This document shows, one piece after another, positions 1 to 9,506 of a DNA stretch of 64,000 nt (position 1 is its first letter; the number at the start of each line of letters is the position of its first letter). Made by a program: the position numbers and the translations under genes. Under the pieces are notes generated by a model. It worked only from the letters and a program-made list of their open reading frames with translations, was not told the origin of the DNA and did not search any database. Source of the stretch: Schlegelella_A sp963778525 (GTDB lineage Bacteria > Pseudomonadota > Gammaproteobacteria > Burkholderiales > Burkholderiaceae_C); assembly GCA_963778525.1 (NCBI GenBank), contig CAVZUJ010000001.1:806001-870000 (forward strand), given 5' to 3'.

Positions 1-961
1 TCGGGTCGCCGTCACGGTAGTACTTGCCCATGAAGCCGCGCCATTCGAGCATGGCCGCGTCGTCCTTCCACTGCGGGTCGTTCGGGTCCTTGTAGTACTG
101 CAGCGTCAGCAGGCCCGTCGATTTGTCGAGGCCGACCGGCGTCAGCACCGAGCCGACCGAGGCGCCGACGTTGTTGATGATCTGCAGCGGCTTCCAGCCC
201 GAGTCGTAGGCCTTCCTGATCGACTGCGCCGAGAACTTCGGCGTCGAGATGTTGATGAAGGTGTCGGCACCCGATCCTTGCAGGCTGAGCACTTGCGAGT
301 CGACCGTTGGATCCGTCACTTCATAGCTCTGCTGGGCGACGACCATCTTGGCGTGAGCTGTGCCGAGGCCGTCCATCACGCCCTTCAGCAGGTCTTTGCC
401 GAAGTCGTCGTTCTGGTAGAGGATCGCGATCTTCGCGTTCGGCTTGGTCCTGATCAGGTACTTGGCGTAGATCTGCCCTTCGGACTGGTAGCTCAGGTTG
501 AAGCCCATGGTCCACGGGTAGTGCTCCGGATCGGCCCACTTCGTCGCGCCCGTGGCGAGCAGCAGGTGCGGCACCTTCTTGGCGTTGACGTACTTCTGGA
601 TCGCCGAGTTGCTCGGCGTGCCGAGCGTCTGGAACAGTGCCAGCACCTGGTCCTGCTCGACGAGACGGCGTACCTGCTCGACGGCCTTCGGCGGGCTGTA
701 GCCGTCGTCGAGGCTGATCAGGTTGATCTTGCGGCCATTGACGCCGCCGGCGTCGTTGATCATCTTGAAGTAGGCCTCTTCGACCTTGCCGATGGTCGCG
801 TAGGCCGAGGCCGGCCCGCTGTAGGGCATGGTCTGGCCGAGCTTGATCTCGGTGTCGGAAGCGCCGGGGCCGTACTTGCCGGCGGCGTGGGCGGCGGTTC
901 CGGCGGCCAGTGCTGCAGCGGCGACGCTGCCGAGCGCCAGGCGGAGAAAAGTTCGCTTCAT
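1..961 (-). CDS. Liv-type ABC transporter substrate-binding protein (C-terminus cut by window edge)
   Basis: This is a periplasmic receptor of the branched-chain amino acid (LivJ/LivK-like) family that delivers ligand to the LivHMGF permease. The first ~24 residues form a signal peptide (MKRTFLRL, alanine-rich core, cleavage near AHA-AGKYG). The mature part begins with the family's typical IKLGQTMPYSGP stretch, followed by the N-terminal lobe (INDAGGVNGRKI, VRRLVEQD). The frame is open to base 1, so about 320 residues are present and the end is missing. The ATG is preceded by GGAGCGAG. It is the last visible gene of the livGFHM operon, 62 bp after livM. The ligand cannot be read from sequence; amides, amino acids and aromatic acids are all known for this family. 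Confidence 0.9.
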   Translation of the reverse strand, partial: MKRTFLRLALGSVAAAALAAGTAAHAAGKYGPGASDTEIKLGQTMPYSGPASAYATIGKVEEAYFKMINDAGGVNGRKINLISLDDGYSPPKAVEQVRRLVEQDQVLALFQTLGTPSNSAIQKYVNAKKVPHLLLATGATKWADPEHYPWTMGFNLSYQSEGQIYAKYLIRTKPNAKIAILYQNDDFGKDLLKGVMDGLGTAHAKMVVAQQSYEVTDPTVDSQVLSLQGSGADTFINISTPKFSAQSIRKAYDSGWKPLQIINNVGASVGSVLTPVGLDKSTGLLTLQYYKDPNDPQWKDDAAMLEWRGFMGKYYRDGDP

Positions 962-1023
962 ATCTCGCTCCAGAAGGTTGAGGACGATGGGAAAGCGTCG
1001 CGCGCGGCCGATCGGTCGGCCGT

Positions 1024-2026
1024 TCAACGCGCCGGCCTGCGCCGCCACTTCATCCGCAGGAGGCGAATGAAACCGGCGACGCCTGTCGGCATGACGTACA
1101 TGAAGGCGATCAGGATCACGCCGTAGATGGCCCAGGGCGCGGCCTTCGACAGCTTGTCGGCGATGTTGGGAACGAACTGGATGAACAGCGCGCCATAGAA
1201 CGCTCCGGAAATCGATGCCAGGCCGCCGACCACGACGCCGACCACGAATGTGATCGACAGGAAGAACGTGAACGAGTCCGGTGCCACGAACTGGATCGCG
1301 ATCGCTCCGAGCGCTCCGGCCACGCCGGTGTAGAGCGCCGAGACGCCGAAGGTCGTCGACTTGACGAGCGCAGTATTGACCCCCATCGCCTGCGCGGCAA
1401 TGGGCTGATCCCTGATGGCGATCATGGCCCGGCCGATCCGGCCCGCGCAGCAGGTTCCAGGCGACGACGAACAGCACGACCACCCAGGCGAGGGTGAAGA
1501 AGTAGAGCCACTGGTCCTGGTCGAGCGCAATCCACGCTGGCGGATCGGGTTTGAGGATGACGATGCCCTGCACGCCGCCGGTCCATTCCTCGATGCTCTT
1601 GTGCTTGAGTATCTGCGGCAAGGCGACGCCGAGCGCGAGAGTGGCCAGGGCAAGGTAGAGGCCTTCGAGACGAAGGGCCGGCAGCCCGAACAGGAAGCCG
1701 GCGACACCGCAGACCGCGCCGGCGATCGGGATCGTCGCCCAGTACGGCATGCCGGCCTTGTCCATCAGGATCGCCGCCGTGTAGGCGCCGATCGCATAGA
1801 ACGCGCCGTGACCGAGCGAGATCTGGCCGTTGAAGCCGGTGAGCATGTTGAGCCCGAGCAAGGCGATCGCGTAGACCAGCACCAGGGTCAGCTGGAACAC
1901 GTGGTAGTTGCCGAGCACGAACGGCAGCACGCAGGCGACGGCGAACGCGAGCACCGGCACGACCAGGCGGCGCCGCTCGAACCCCTTCACCGGGCCCGGC
2001 GGCGCGAGGCCGGTCGCCTCAGACAC
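1024..2026 (-). CDS. livM: Liv-type ABC transporter permease LivM (frameshifted)
   Basis: Inner-membrane permease that pairs with LivH. The N-terminal part is read from a GTG at 2026, which overlaps the livH stop by 8 bp, and contains the family stretch LLGLNMLTGFNGQISLGHGAF. The C-terminal part (IGRAMIAIRDQPIAAQAMG and the following hydrophobic segments) lies in another frame. The frames switch near 1436-1446, where removing one base of GGGCCGG joins NLLRG to RIGRAM as in normal LivM. The whole span is 1003 bp, which is 334 codons plus one base. Joined, the product has the usual LivM length. A sequence error is likelier than an inactive gene because livG, livF and livH are intact. Confidence 0.85.
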
Positions 2027-2888
2027 GGTTGACATGGACCTGCCCGAACATGCCCGAAGGCCGGACCACAAGGACGCCGACGATGATGACGAGCGCCACC
2101 GTCAGCTTGAGCTCGGTGCCGACGTAGGCCCCGACGACGTTCTCGAGCACGCCGACGATGAAGCCGCCGAGGACGGCGCCGCCGGGGCTGTCGATGCCGC
2201 CGAGGAGCGCGCCGGCGAAGGCATAGAGCAGGATGCCGCCCATCATGTTCGGCTCGAGGAACACGGTCGGCGCCACCATCATCCCGGCGATCGCGCCGAT
2301 CGCCGCCGCCAGGCCCCAGCCGAGGGCCAGCATCCAGCCGACGCGGATGCCGACGAGCCGGCTCGATACCGGGTTTTCCGCCGCGGCGCGCATCGCCAGG
2401 CCGAGCGGCGTGAAGCGGAAGAACCCGAACAGCAGGAGCAGCACCACGAGCGTGATCGCCATCGAGCCCAACTCGTGCGAGGACACATACGAGTTGCCGA
2501 ACAGCGGCTGGTCGGGGAACGGGCTCGGGAAGGGCTTGATCGTGTAGGTGAAGATCCAGCCCGCCAGGCTGTTGAAGATGACCAGCAGGGCGATGAAGAC
2601 GATGACGAGGGCCAGGATCGGCGCGTTCTCGACCGGCCGGATGATGACCCGCTCGATGACGACGCCGAGCACGAAGGCGCCCAGCACCGTCAGCGCGAAG
2701 GCGACCCAGTACGGCATGCCGGTCTGCATCAGGGCCCAGGCGATGTAGGTGCAGAACATCGCCAGCTCGCCCTGCGCGAAGTTCACGAGATGGGTCGCCT
2801 GGTAGATCATCACCAGGGCCAGCGCGACGCTCGCATAGATGCCGCCGGCGGCGAGCCCGGAGAGCACCTGGTGCAGGAGGAGGCTCAT
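2019..2888 (-). CDS. livH: Liv-type ABC transporter permease LivH
   Basis: Inner-membrane permease of 289 residues, the normal LivH length, with about eight hydrophobic segments. It starts MSLLLHQVLSGLAAGGIYAS and carries the family features LVNFAQGELAMFCTY near residue 35 and AENPVSSRLVGIRVGWMLALGW, the cytoplasmic loop that contacts the ATPases. It probably forms the membrane channel with LivM, driven by LivG and LivF. It lies 8 bp downstream of livF, and its stop overlaps the livM start. The gene is intact. Confidence 0.93.
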   Translation of the reverse strand: MSLLLHQVLSGLAAGGIYASVALALVMIYQATHLVNFAQGELAMFCTYIAWALMQTGMPYWVAFALTVLGAFVLGVVIERVIIRPVENAPILALVIVFIALLVIFNSLAGWIFTYTIKPFPSPFPDQPLFGNSYVSSHELGSMAITLVVLLLLFGFFRFTPLGLAMRAAAENPVSSRLVGIRVGWMLALGWGLAAAIGAIAGMMVAPTVFLEPNMMGGILLYAFAGALLGGIDSPGGAVLGGFIVGVLENVVGAYVGTELKLTVALVIIVGVLVVRPSGMFGQVHVNRV

Positions 2889-2896
2889 GGCTGCCG

Positions 2897-3616
2897 TCAG
2901 TAGCCGAGGTAGGAGCGACGCACTGACTCGTCGTCGCGGATCGTCTCAGCCGGCCCCGACATGACGACACGGCCGGTCTCGAGCAGGTAGGCGTGATCGG
3001 CGAGTTGCAGCGCCAGCGTCGCGTTCTGCTCGACCAGCAGCATGCCGATACGCTCGCTCTGCTGGATCGCGCGCAGGATCTCGAACAGGTGCTGGACGAT
3101 CTGGGGCGCCAGCCCGAACGACGGCTCGTCGAGCAGCAGCAGGCGCGGCCGCAACATCAGGGCGCGCGACACTGCCAGCATCTGCTGCTCGCCGCCGGAG
3201 AGCGTCCCGGCCTGCTGGCGACGGCGCTCCTTCAGGCGCGGAAAGTGCGTGTACATGCGCTCGTAGTCGAGCGCAACCTCGGCGCGATCGCGCCGGGTGT
3301 GCGCGCCCAGGCGCAGGTTGTCCTCGACGCTCAGGTGCATGAAGGTGCCGCGCCCCTCGGGCACGTGGCCGACGCCCATGCGCACGATCGCTTCGGTGGC
3401 GCGGCCGTCGATGCGATTGCCGCCCAGCGCCACCTCGCCCTCGGTACGAACCATGCCGCAGACGGCGCGCAGCAGCGTCGTCTTGCCGGCACCGTTGGCG
3501 CCGAGCACGGTCGTGATGCCGCCCTCGGCGACGGCGAAGTCGATGCCGTGCAGCACCTGCGTCGCGCCATAGCGCGCGCGCAAGCTCCGCACCTCGAGCA
3601 GGGCCGCGCCACTCAT
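2897..3616 (-). CDS. livF: Liv-type ABC transporter ATP-binding protein LivF
   Basis: Cytoplasmic ATPase of 239 residues, as usual for LivF. It has Walker A GANGAGKT at residues 39-46, the signature LSGGEQQMLAVSRAL, Walker B LLLLDEPSFGLAP and a switch histidine replaced by Q in LLVEQNA, which is typical of LivF. The ATG overlaps the livG stop by four bases (ATGA), so the two ATPases are probably translationally coupled. Together they energise LivH/LivM. Confidence 0.95.
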   Translation of the reverse strand: MSGAALLEVRSLRARYGATQVLHGIDFAVAEGGITTVLGANGAGKTTLLRAVCGMVRTEGEVALGGNRIDGRATEAIVRMGVGHVPEGRGTFMHLSVEDNLRLGAHTRRDRAEVALDYERMYTHFPRLKERRRQQAGTLSGGEQQMLAVSRALMLRPRLLLLDEPSFGLAPQIVQHLFEILRAIQQSERIGMLLVEQNATLALQLADHAYLLETGRVVMSGPAETIRDDESVRRSYLGY

Positions 3617-4422
3617 GCCGTCGTCCCCAGGTAGGCGCGGATCACGTCCTCGTTGCCCTGCACCTCGGTCGGCGTGCCGTCGGCGATCTTGCGGCCGAAG
3701 TCGAGCGCGACGACGCGATCGGAGATGCGCATCACCATGTTCATGTGGTGCTCGACCAGCAGCAGGGTCAGTTCGAGCTCGCCGCGAATGCGCCGCAGCA
3801 ACTCCATCAGCGCTTCCACCTCCTCGTGGTTCAGGCCGCCGGCCGGCTCGTCGAGCAGCAGCAGCTTCGGCTCGGCGGCCAGCGCCCGGCCGAGCTCGAC
3901 GCGCTTTTGCGTGCCGAACGGCAGATCCATGACCGCGGCATCGGCGACAGCGCCGAGCCCGAGCAGTTCGATCAGCCGCTGGGTGCGGGCGCCGAGCCGG
4001 TTTTCCTCGCGGCTCACGCTCGGCAGGCGCAAGGCATTGGCGAGCCAGCCCGTGCTCGTGCGCGAGTGGCCGCCGAGCATGATGTTCTGGCGCACGCTCA
4101 TCGAACGGAACAGGGCCAGGTTCTGGAAGGTGCGGCCGATCCCGAGCGTGGCAATGCCTTGCGGCGGGGTCTCGAGGATCGAGCGGCCCTCGAAGCGGAT
4201 CCGCCCCTCGCTGAACGCATAGAGGCGCGACAGGCAGTTGAACATCGTCGTCTTGCCTGCCCCGTTGGGACCGATGAGGCCGACGACGTGGCCACGCGCG
4301 ACGTCGAAGGAAACGCCTTCGAGGGCCGTGATGCCGCCGAAGCGGACGGTGACGTTCTCGACCTGGAGAAGCGGTGGATCGATGGCGTGACCCCGGGGCA
4401 CAAGCCGCGATGCTCGCACCAT
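3613..4422 (-). CDS. livG: Liv-type ABC transporter ATP-binding protein LivG
   Basis: Cytoplasmic ATPase of 269 residues with Walker A GPNGAGKTT at 51-59, the LivG-specific GIGRTFQNLALF stretch, Walker B LLLLDEPAGGLNHEE and the switch histidine in LLVEHHMNMVM. The first ~17 residues precede the conserved core (LLQVENVTVRFGG), so a downstream start is possible. It is the first gene of the minus-strand livGFHM-receptor operon. The bases just upstream, between it and polA, hold CTAG-containing inverted repeats. Confidence 0.94.
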   Translation of the reverse strand: MVRASRLVPRGHAIDPPLLQVENVTVRFGGITALEGVSFDVARGHVVGLIGPNGAGKTTMFNCLSRLYAFSEGRIRFEGRSILETPPQGIATLGIGRTFQNLALFRSMSVRQNIMLGGHSRTSTGWLANALRLPSVSREENRLGARTQRLIELLGLGAVADAAVMDLPFGTQKRVELGRALAAEPKLLLLDEPAGGLNHEEVEALMELLRRIRGELELTLLLVEHHMNMVMRISDRVVALDFGRKIADGTPTEVQGNEDVIRAYLGTTA

Positions 4423-4453
4423 AGGGCGCGCCGCCCGGAAAGAAACGGGTCTT

Positions 4454-4484
4454 GCCCTAGTAGACGACCTAGGGCGTGCCCTAG
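4454..4484. repeat. CTAG-containing inverted repeats between polA and livG
   Basis: Three arms lie in 31 bases: GCCCTAG at 4454-4460, CTAGGGC at 4469-4475 and GCCCTAG at 4478-4484. The middle arm can pair with either neighbour, giving a 7-bp stem with an 8-base loop or a 16-base near-continuous palindrome. The last arm includes the polA stop codon. It could be an operator for the liv operon, an RNA structure ending polA transcription, or chance. There is no T-run, so it is not a standard terminator. Confidence 0.5.
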
Positions 4485-7241
4485 TGCGCCTCGTCCCAGT
4501 TGGCGCCGACGCCGACTTCGGCCACCAGCGGAACGGCCAGCGAGGCCACGCCGGCCATGATCCGCGGCACCGCTTCGCGCGCCCACTCGAGCTCGGTCGC
4601 CGGCACCTCGAAGACGAGCTCGTCGTGCACTTGCATGATCATGCGCGTCGCACGCTGCTCGCGATCGAGCACGCCCTGCACCGCGATCATCGCCAGCTTG
4701 ATGAGGTCGGCCGCCGTGCCCTGCATCGGCGCGTTGATCGCCTGGCGCTCCGCCGCCGCCTTGCGCGGCCCGGGCTTGTTGATCTCCGGCAGGTAGACCC
4801 GGCGGCCGTACAGCGTCTCGACGTAGCCCTTCTCCGCGGCCGAGGCGCGCGTCTCGTCCATGTAGCGCTTGACGCCGGGATAGCGCGCGAAATAGCGTTC
4901 GATGTACGAGGTGGCGGCGCTGCGCTCGATGCCGAGGTTCGAGGCCAGGCCGAAGGCGCTCATGCCATAGATGAGGCCGAAATTGATGACCTTGGCGTAG
5001 CGCCGCTGCTCGCTGGAGACTTCCGGCACGGCGACGCCGAAGACTTCGGCAGCGGTGGCGCGATGCACGTCGACGCCTGCGCCGAAGGCTGCAAGCAGGC
5101 CGGCGTCGCCCGAGATGTGGGCCATGATGCGCAGCTCGATCTGCGAGTAGTCGGCCGAGAGGATCGAGGCGCCGGGCGGCGCGATGAAGGCCTCGCGGAT
5201 GCGCCGGCCCTCGGCGGTGCGGATCGGGATGTTCTGCAGGTTCGGATCGTTGCTCGAGAGCCGCCCGGTCACCGCCACAGCCTGTGCGTAGTTGGTGTGC
5301 ACGCGGCCGGTCTTCGGGTTCACCATCAGCGGCAGCTTGTCGGTGTAGGTGCCTTTCAGCTTCGACAGGCTGCGATGCTCGAGCAGCTTGGCCGGCAGCG
5401 GATAGTCGGCGGCGAGCTCGGCCAGCACCTCTTCGTCGGTCGAGGGCGCGCCGCTCGCGGTCTTGCGCCCCACCGGCAGGCCGAGCTTGCCGAACAGGAT
5501 CTCGCCGATCTGCTTCGGGCTGCCGAGGTTGAAGGGCTGGCCGGCGATCTCGTAGGCCTCCGCTTCCAGCGCCACCATCCGCTCCGACAGCTCGCGGCTC
5601 TGCGTCGCCAGCAACCCGGAGTCGATCAGCACGCCGGTCTGCTCGATGCGCGCCAGCAGCGCCGAGGTCGGGATCTCGATCTCGCCATAGACGCGCGCCA
5701 GTCCGGCCTCGGCCTCGATTTGCGGCAGCAGCGCCTGGTGCACGTGCAAGGCCATGTCGCTGTCTTCGCACGAGTATTCGGCGGCCCGGCCGACCTCGAC
5801 CTGCTGGAACGGAATCTGGTTCGCGCCCTTGCCGCAGACCTCTTCGTAGGTCAGCCCGGTGCGGCCGAGATGGCGAAACGCCAGGCTCTCCAGGCTGTGC
5901 GGCTTGTGCGCCTCGAGCACGTAGCTCTGCAGCAGGGTGTCGTGGCGGTAGCCGCGCACCGCGATGCCGGCGCCGGCGAAGACATGGGTGTCGAACTTGG
6001 TGTTCTGGCCGACCTTGGCCGCGTCCTGGCTTCTCGAGCCAGGGCCTGAGGCGCGCCAGCACGGTCTCGACCGGCAGCTGGTCGGGCGCGCCGGCGTAGC
6101 TGTGGCGCAGCGGGATGTACGCCGCTTCGCCGGGCGCCACCGCGAGCGAGATGCCGATCAGCGTCGCGCGCACGGCGTCGAGCGAATCGGTCTCGGTGTC
6201 GAGGGCCGTCAGCTCGGCGGCCTCGACGCGGGCGATCCAGGCCTCGAGCGCCTCGATCGTCGTCACCGTCTCGTAGTTCTTGACGATCGCTTCGCTCGGC
6301 ACCGCGTCCGGCACGTCGATGGTGGGCACCGCGACGGCAGCCTCCGCGGGCATCTCGGTGCCTTCGATCTCGCGCTTCATGGCGCTGAAGCCGTAGCGAT
6401 CGAAGAAGGCGACCAGGGCCGGCCGATCGATTTCGCCCAGGGCCAGCGCATCGAACTCGGGCCAGCCCATGACGTGACCGGAGAGGTTGCAGTCGGTGGC
6501 CACGGTGACCAGGCGCTTGCCCTGCGGCAGCCAGTCGAGTGCCTTCCTCAGGTTTTCGCCGACGACGCCCTTGATCGCCGGCGCTGCGGCGATCACGGCG
6601 TCGAGCGAGCCATGCTCGGCGAGCCATTTGACGGCCGTCTTCGGCCCGACCTTGTCGACCCCGGGCACGTTGTCGACGCTGTCGCCGATCAGCGCCAGGT
6701 AGTCGACGATGCGCTCCGGCGGCACGCCGAACTTGGCGGTGACGCCGGCGACGTCGAGCACCTCGGTCGGCTTGCTCATGGTGTTGATGAGCGTGACGTT
6801 GGCATCGACGAGCTGGGCCAGGTCCTTGTCGCCGGTGGAGATGACGACCCGAAAGCCGCCCTTGGCGGCCATGCAGGAGATCGTGCCGATCGCGTCGTCG
6901 GCCTCGATGCCCGGCACCGTCAGGACCGGCCAGCCGAGCAGCTTGATCGCCTCGACGATGGGCTCGATCTGCACCGCCAGGTCGTCGGGCATCGCCGAGC
7001 GGTTGGCCTTGTACTCGGGATACCAGTCGTCACGAAAGGTCTTGCCCTTGGCGTCGAAGACGCAGGCGCCGTGCAGCGCCGGATACTGCTCGCGCAGCAG
7101 CTTCATCATCGAGACCACGCCCCGGATGGCGCCCGTGGGGAAGCCGCTGGCGCTGCGCAGATCGGGAAGCGCGTGGTAGGCGCGGTAGAGGTAGCTCGAG
7201 CCGTCGACGAGCAGCAATGTCCTGTCCACCATGTGTCCCAT
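4481..7241 (-). CDS. polA: DNA polymerase I (frameshifted)
   Basis: Repair and Okazaki-fragment polymerase. The N-terminal 5'-3' exonuclease domain begins MVDRTLLLVDGSSYLYRAYHA. The 3'-5' exonuclease DxE motif is present in ALDTETDSLD, so proofreading is expected. The polymerase domain has motif A (DYSQIELRIMAH), motif B (RRYAKVINFGLIYG) and motif C (QVHDELVFE). The frame breaks near 6018-6035: removing one G joins PWLEKP to DAAKVGQN exactly as in other PolA proteins. The span is 920 codons plus one base, the normal length. A start at 7232 (MVDRT) is equally possible. The gene is divergent from the DUF2782 gene. An intact polA is expected in the cell, which argues for a sequence error. Confidence 0.93.
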
Positions 7242-7271
7242 TGTGAATGATGGTCCGCGCGCGCTCCGGCC

Positions 7272-7277
7272 TAGAAT
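7272..7277 (+). promoter_or_regulatory. Possible -10 box upstream of the DUF2782 gene
   Basis: TAGAAT lies 8 bases before the chosen ATG in the 44-bp gap between the divergent polA and DUF2782 genes. No convincing -35 element is seen at normal spacing. If it is used, the transcript would have almost no leader. This is assigned from the hexamer alone. Confidence 0.25.
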
Positions 7278-7285
7278 CGGCGTTC

Positions 7286-7663
7286 ATGAAGCCGATGTCG
7301 CCGCGGGGTCCTGCAGTCGCTCTGGCGCTGCTGGCCGGCGGTGCGGCGCAGGCGGCCGACGCTGCCCCGCCTCCGGCGCCGACGCCGAAGGCGGTGCCCA
7401 TCGACGCAACGCTCGAGGCCTCCGCTGTCGACGACAAGGCCGCCAACGAGCCGATCGTCAAGCGCACCGTGATCGACGACAAGCACACCCACATCGAGGA
7501 GCTGCGGGTGCGCGGCCAGTTGCAGAAGGTGACCGTCGCCCCGAAGGACGGCGCGCCCGGCTACGAGATCATCGCCGACGCCGGCTCGCGCGACCTGTCC
7601 ACCGGGGCCAGCAACTCACGCGGCGCCACCGGGCAGCGCGTCTGGAACCTGTTCCACTTCTGA
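7286..7663 (+). CDS. DUF2782 family secreted protein
   Basis: A 125-residue protein with an N-terminal signal sequence (PAVALALLAGGAAQAAD) and then the small conserved domain of the DUF2782 family: HIEELRVRGQLQKVTV, GYEIIADAGSRD and the terminal GQRVWNLFHF. The function of the family is unknown. In betaproteobacteria it commonly sits between polA and the homoserine kinase gene, exactly as here, 21 bp before thrB. An upstream ATG at 7247 in the same frame would put charged residues before the signal peptide and is less likely. Confidence 0.85.
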   Translation: MKPMSPRGPAVALALLAGGAAQAADAAPPPAPTPKAVPIDATLEASAVDDKAANEPIVKRTVIDDKHTHIEELRVRGQLQKVTVAPKDGAPGYEIIADAGSRDLSTGASNSRGATGQRVWNLFHF

Positions 7664-7684
7664 TCGGCACGGCCAGCTTTCTCG

Positions 7685-8657
7685 ATGGCGGTCTTCACCG
7701 AGGTCTCGCTCGACGAGGCGGCTCGCCTGATCGAGGGACTCGGGATCGGCGCCCTGCGCGAGCTCGAGCCGTGCGCCGGCGGGATCGAGAACACCAACTA
7801 TTTCGCCGACACCAGCGCGGGCCGCTTCGTTCTCACCCTCTTCGAGCGGCTCGACCGCCGACGAGCTGCCGTTCTACCTGCGGCTCATGAAGCATCTCGC
7901 CGATCGCGGCCTGCCGGTGCCCGGCCCGCACGCCGACGCTGCCGGCTCGCTGCTGCTCGCGCTCAAGGGCAAGCCGGCCGCCGTCGTCGACCGCCTGCCC
8001 GGCGAGCATCACCTGGCACCCGATGCCGCCGACTGCGCCAGCGTCGGCACCATGCTGGCGGGCCTGCATCTGGCCGCCAGCGACTTCCCGCTGGCGCAGG
8101 CGAACCTGCGCGGCCTGGCGTGGTGGAACGAGACCGTGCCGGTCGTCGTCCCGCATCTCGCGCCGGCACTTGCCGCCCTGATGCAGGACGAGCTCGCCTT
8201 CCAGCAGCACCTGGCGGCATCGTCGGCCTATGCCGCGCTGCCGCGCGGCGTCATCCACGGCGACCTGTTCCGCGACAACGTGATGTTCAGCGGCAAGACG
8301 CTGGGCGGCGTGTTCGACTTCTATTTCGCCGGTGTCGATTGCCTGCTCTTCGACATCGCCGTCGCCCTCAACGACTGGTGCATCGACCTCGAGTCCGGCC
8401 GCCTCGCCGAAGACCGCGCCGAAGCGCTGGTGCAGGCCTACGAAAGCGTGCGCGCGCTCGAAAGCGCCGAGCTGCGGCTGCTGCCGGCGCTGATGCGGGC
8501 CGCGGCCTTCCGCTTCTGGCTGTCGCGCTCGTGGGACGTCCACCTGCCGCGTGACGCCGTCGTCCTGAAGGCGCACGACCCCGACCATTTCGAGCGCGTT
8601 CTCCGGCAACGTCGCGATGCGCCCTGGCATCCGGCGCGCGGCCGCCTGCTTTCATGA
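7685..8657 (+). CDS. thrB: Homoserine kinase, APH-fold type (frameshifted)
   Basis: Phosphorylates homoserine in threonine synthesis. This is the aminoglycoside-phosphotransferase-like form of the enzyme: it has GIENTNYFADTSAGRFVLTLFE near the N-terminus, the catalytic loop HGDLFRDNVMF and GVFDFYFAG as the metal-binding DFG-like segment. The frame breaks near 7852-7856; dropping one base after CGGCTC restores LTADELPFYLRLMKHLA. The span is 324 codons plus one base, close to the usual length. The end overlaps the next gene by ATGA. A working threonine pathway would need an intact copy, so an error in the sequence is likely. Confidence 0.9.
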
Positions 8658-9466
8658 AGTTCGTGCGCGTGCCGGCACGCGAAGGCGCGGTCTGGGTTCG
8701 CCGTGCGTTCCAGGTCTTCTTCCGCCAGCCGCTCGGCTTCGCCTCGCTCTTCGCCACCTGCGCCTTCGTCTTCTTCATCCTGTTGCGCGTGCCTTTCGTC
8801 GGCGAAGGGGTGCTGCTCGATCGCCGCGCCGCTCGGCCCGCTCCTGTTCATGATCGCGTCGCGGCGCAGCGCCGCCGGCGAGTCGCCGCTGCCCGCGGCC
8901 TTCCTCGAGCTCGCGGCCGCCGACCGCGCGCGCAAGATCGGGCTGCTCAAGCTCGGGCTGGCGTACCTCGTCGCGGCCCTCCTCGCGATCATCCTGATCG
9001 CCGCCGTCGAGGGCGACACGCTGGCCGCCTTCATGGAGTCGGCGGCCGACCCGCAGGTCGCCCCCGACAAGGCCGCGACGCAGCTCGCCGATCCGCGCCT
9101 GCAGGCCGGCTTCCTGTTGCGCATCGGCCTCGGCGCCCTGCTCTCGATTCCGTTCTGGCACGCACCGGCCCTGGTCTTCTGGGGCGCGCAGGGCTGGGCC
9201 AAGTCGCTCTTCTTCAGCACCGTCGCCATCTGGCGCAACAAGGGCGCATTCGCGGTCTACGGCCTGGTCTGGCTCGGCCTCGGCCTGGTCTTCGCGATGC
9301 TGCTCGGGCTGGTCGCTCGGCCTGACCGGCCCGCTGCCCGCGACCTACATCGCGACTCCGCTGATCTCTTCTGTTCACGACCATCCTCTACGCCAGCCTG
9401 TGGTTCACCTTCGCCGGCTGCTTCGCCGACGAAGAAGTGCCGGCGCTGCCACCGACGAGCGCATGA
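8654..9466 (+). CDS. BPSS1780-type integral membrane protein (three frameshifts)
   Basis: A predicted inner-membrane protein of about 270 residues that resembles the Burkholderiales BPSS1780 family; its role is unknown. Family-like segments are spread over three frames: VWVRRAFQVFFRQPLGFASL, then PLGPLLFMIASRRSAAGESP with several hydrophobic helices, then LTGPLPATYIATPLI, and finally ILYASLWFTFAGCFADEEVP. Frame changes fall near 8818-8822, 9302-9316 and 9365-9371, each fitting one surplus base, so the total is back in frame. It is translationally coupled to thrB (ATGA), as often seen in this order. Confidence 0.7.
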
Positions 9467-9506
9467 TGGCCGCTCGAATGTCCCTCTCGAACCAGGAGCT
9501 TGTCCG

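Noticed and set aside
1024..2026. Programmed frameshifting to explain split genes such as livM or polA
   Set aside because: No slippery heptamer with a downstream structure is seen, and unrelated genes on both strands are affected in one half of the window only.
4098..7241. A 1047-codon open frame starting as PolA and running past the polA stop into livG
   Set aside because: After residue ~405 it is Arg-rich out-of-frame text; the true PolA continues in the neighbouring frame to 4481.
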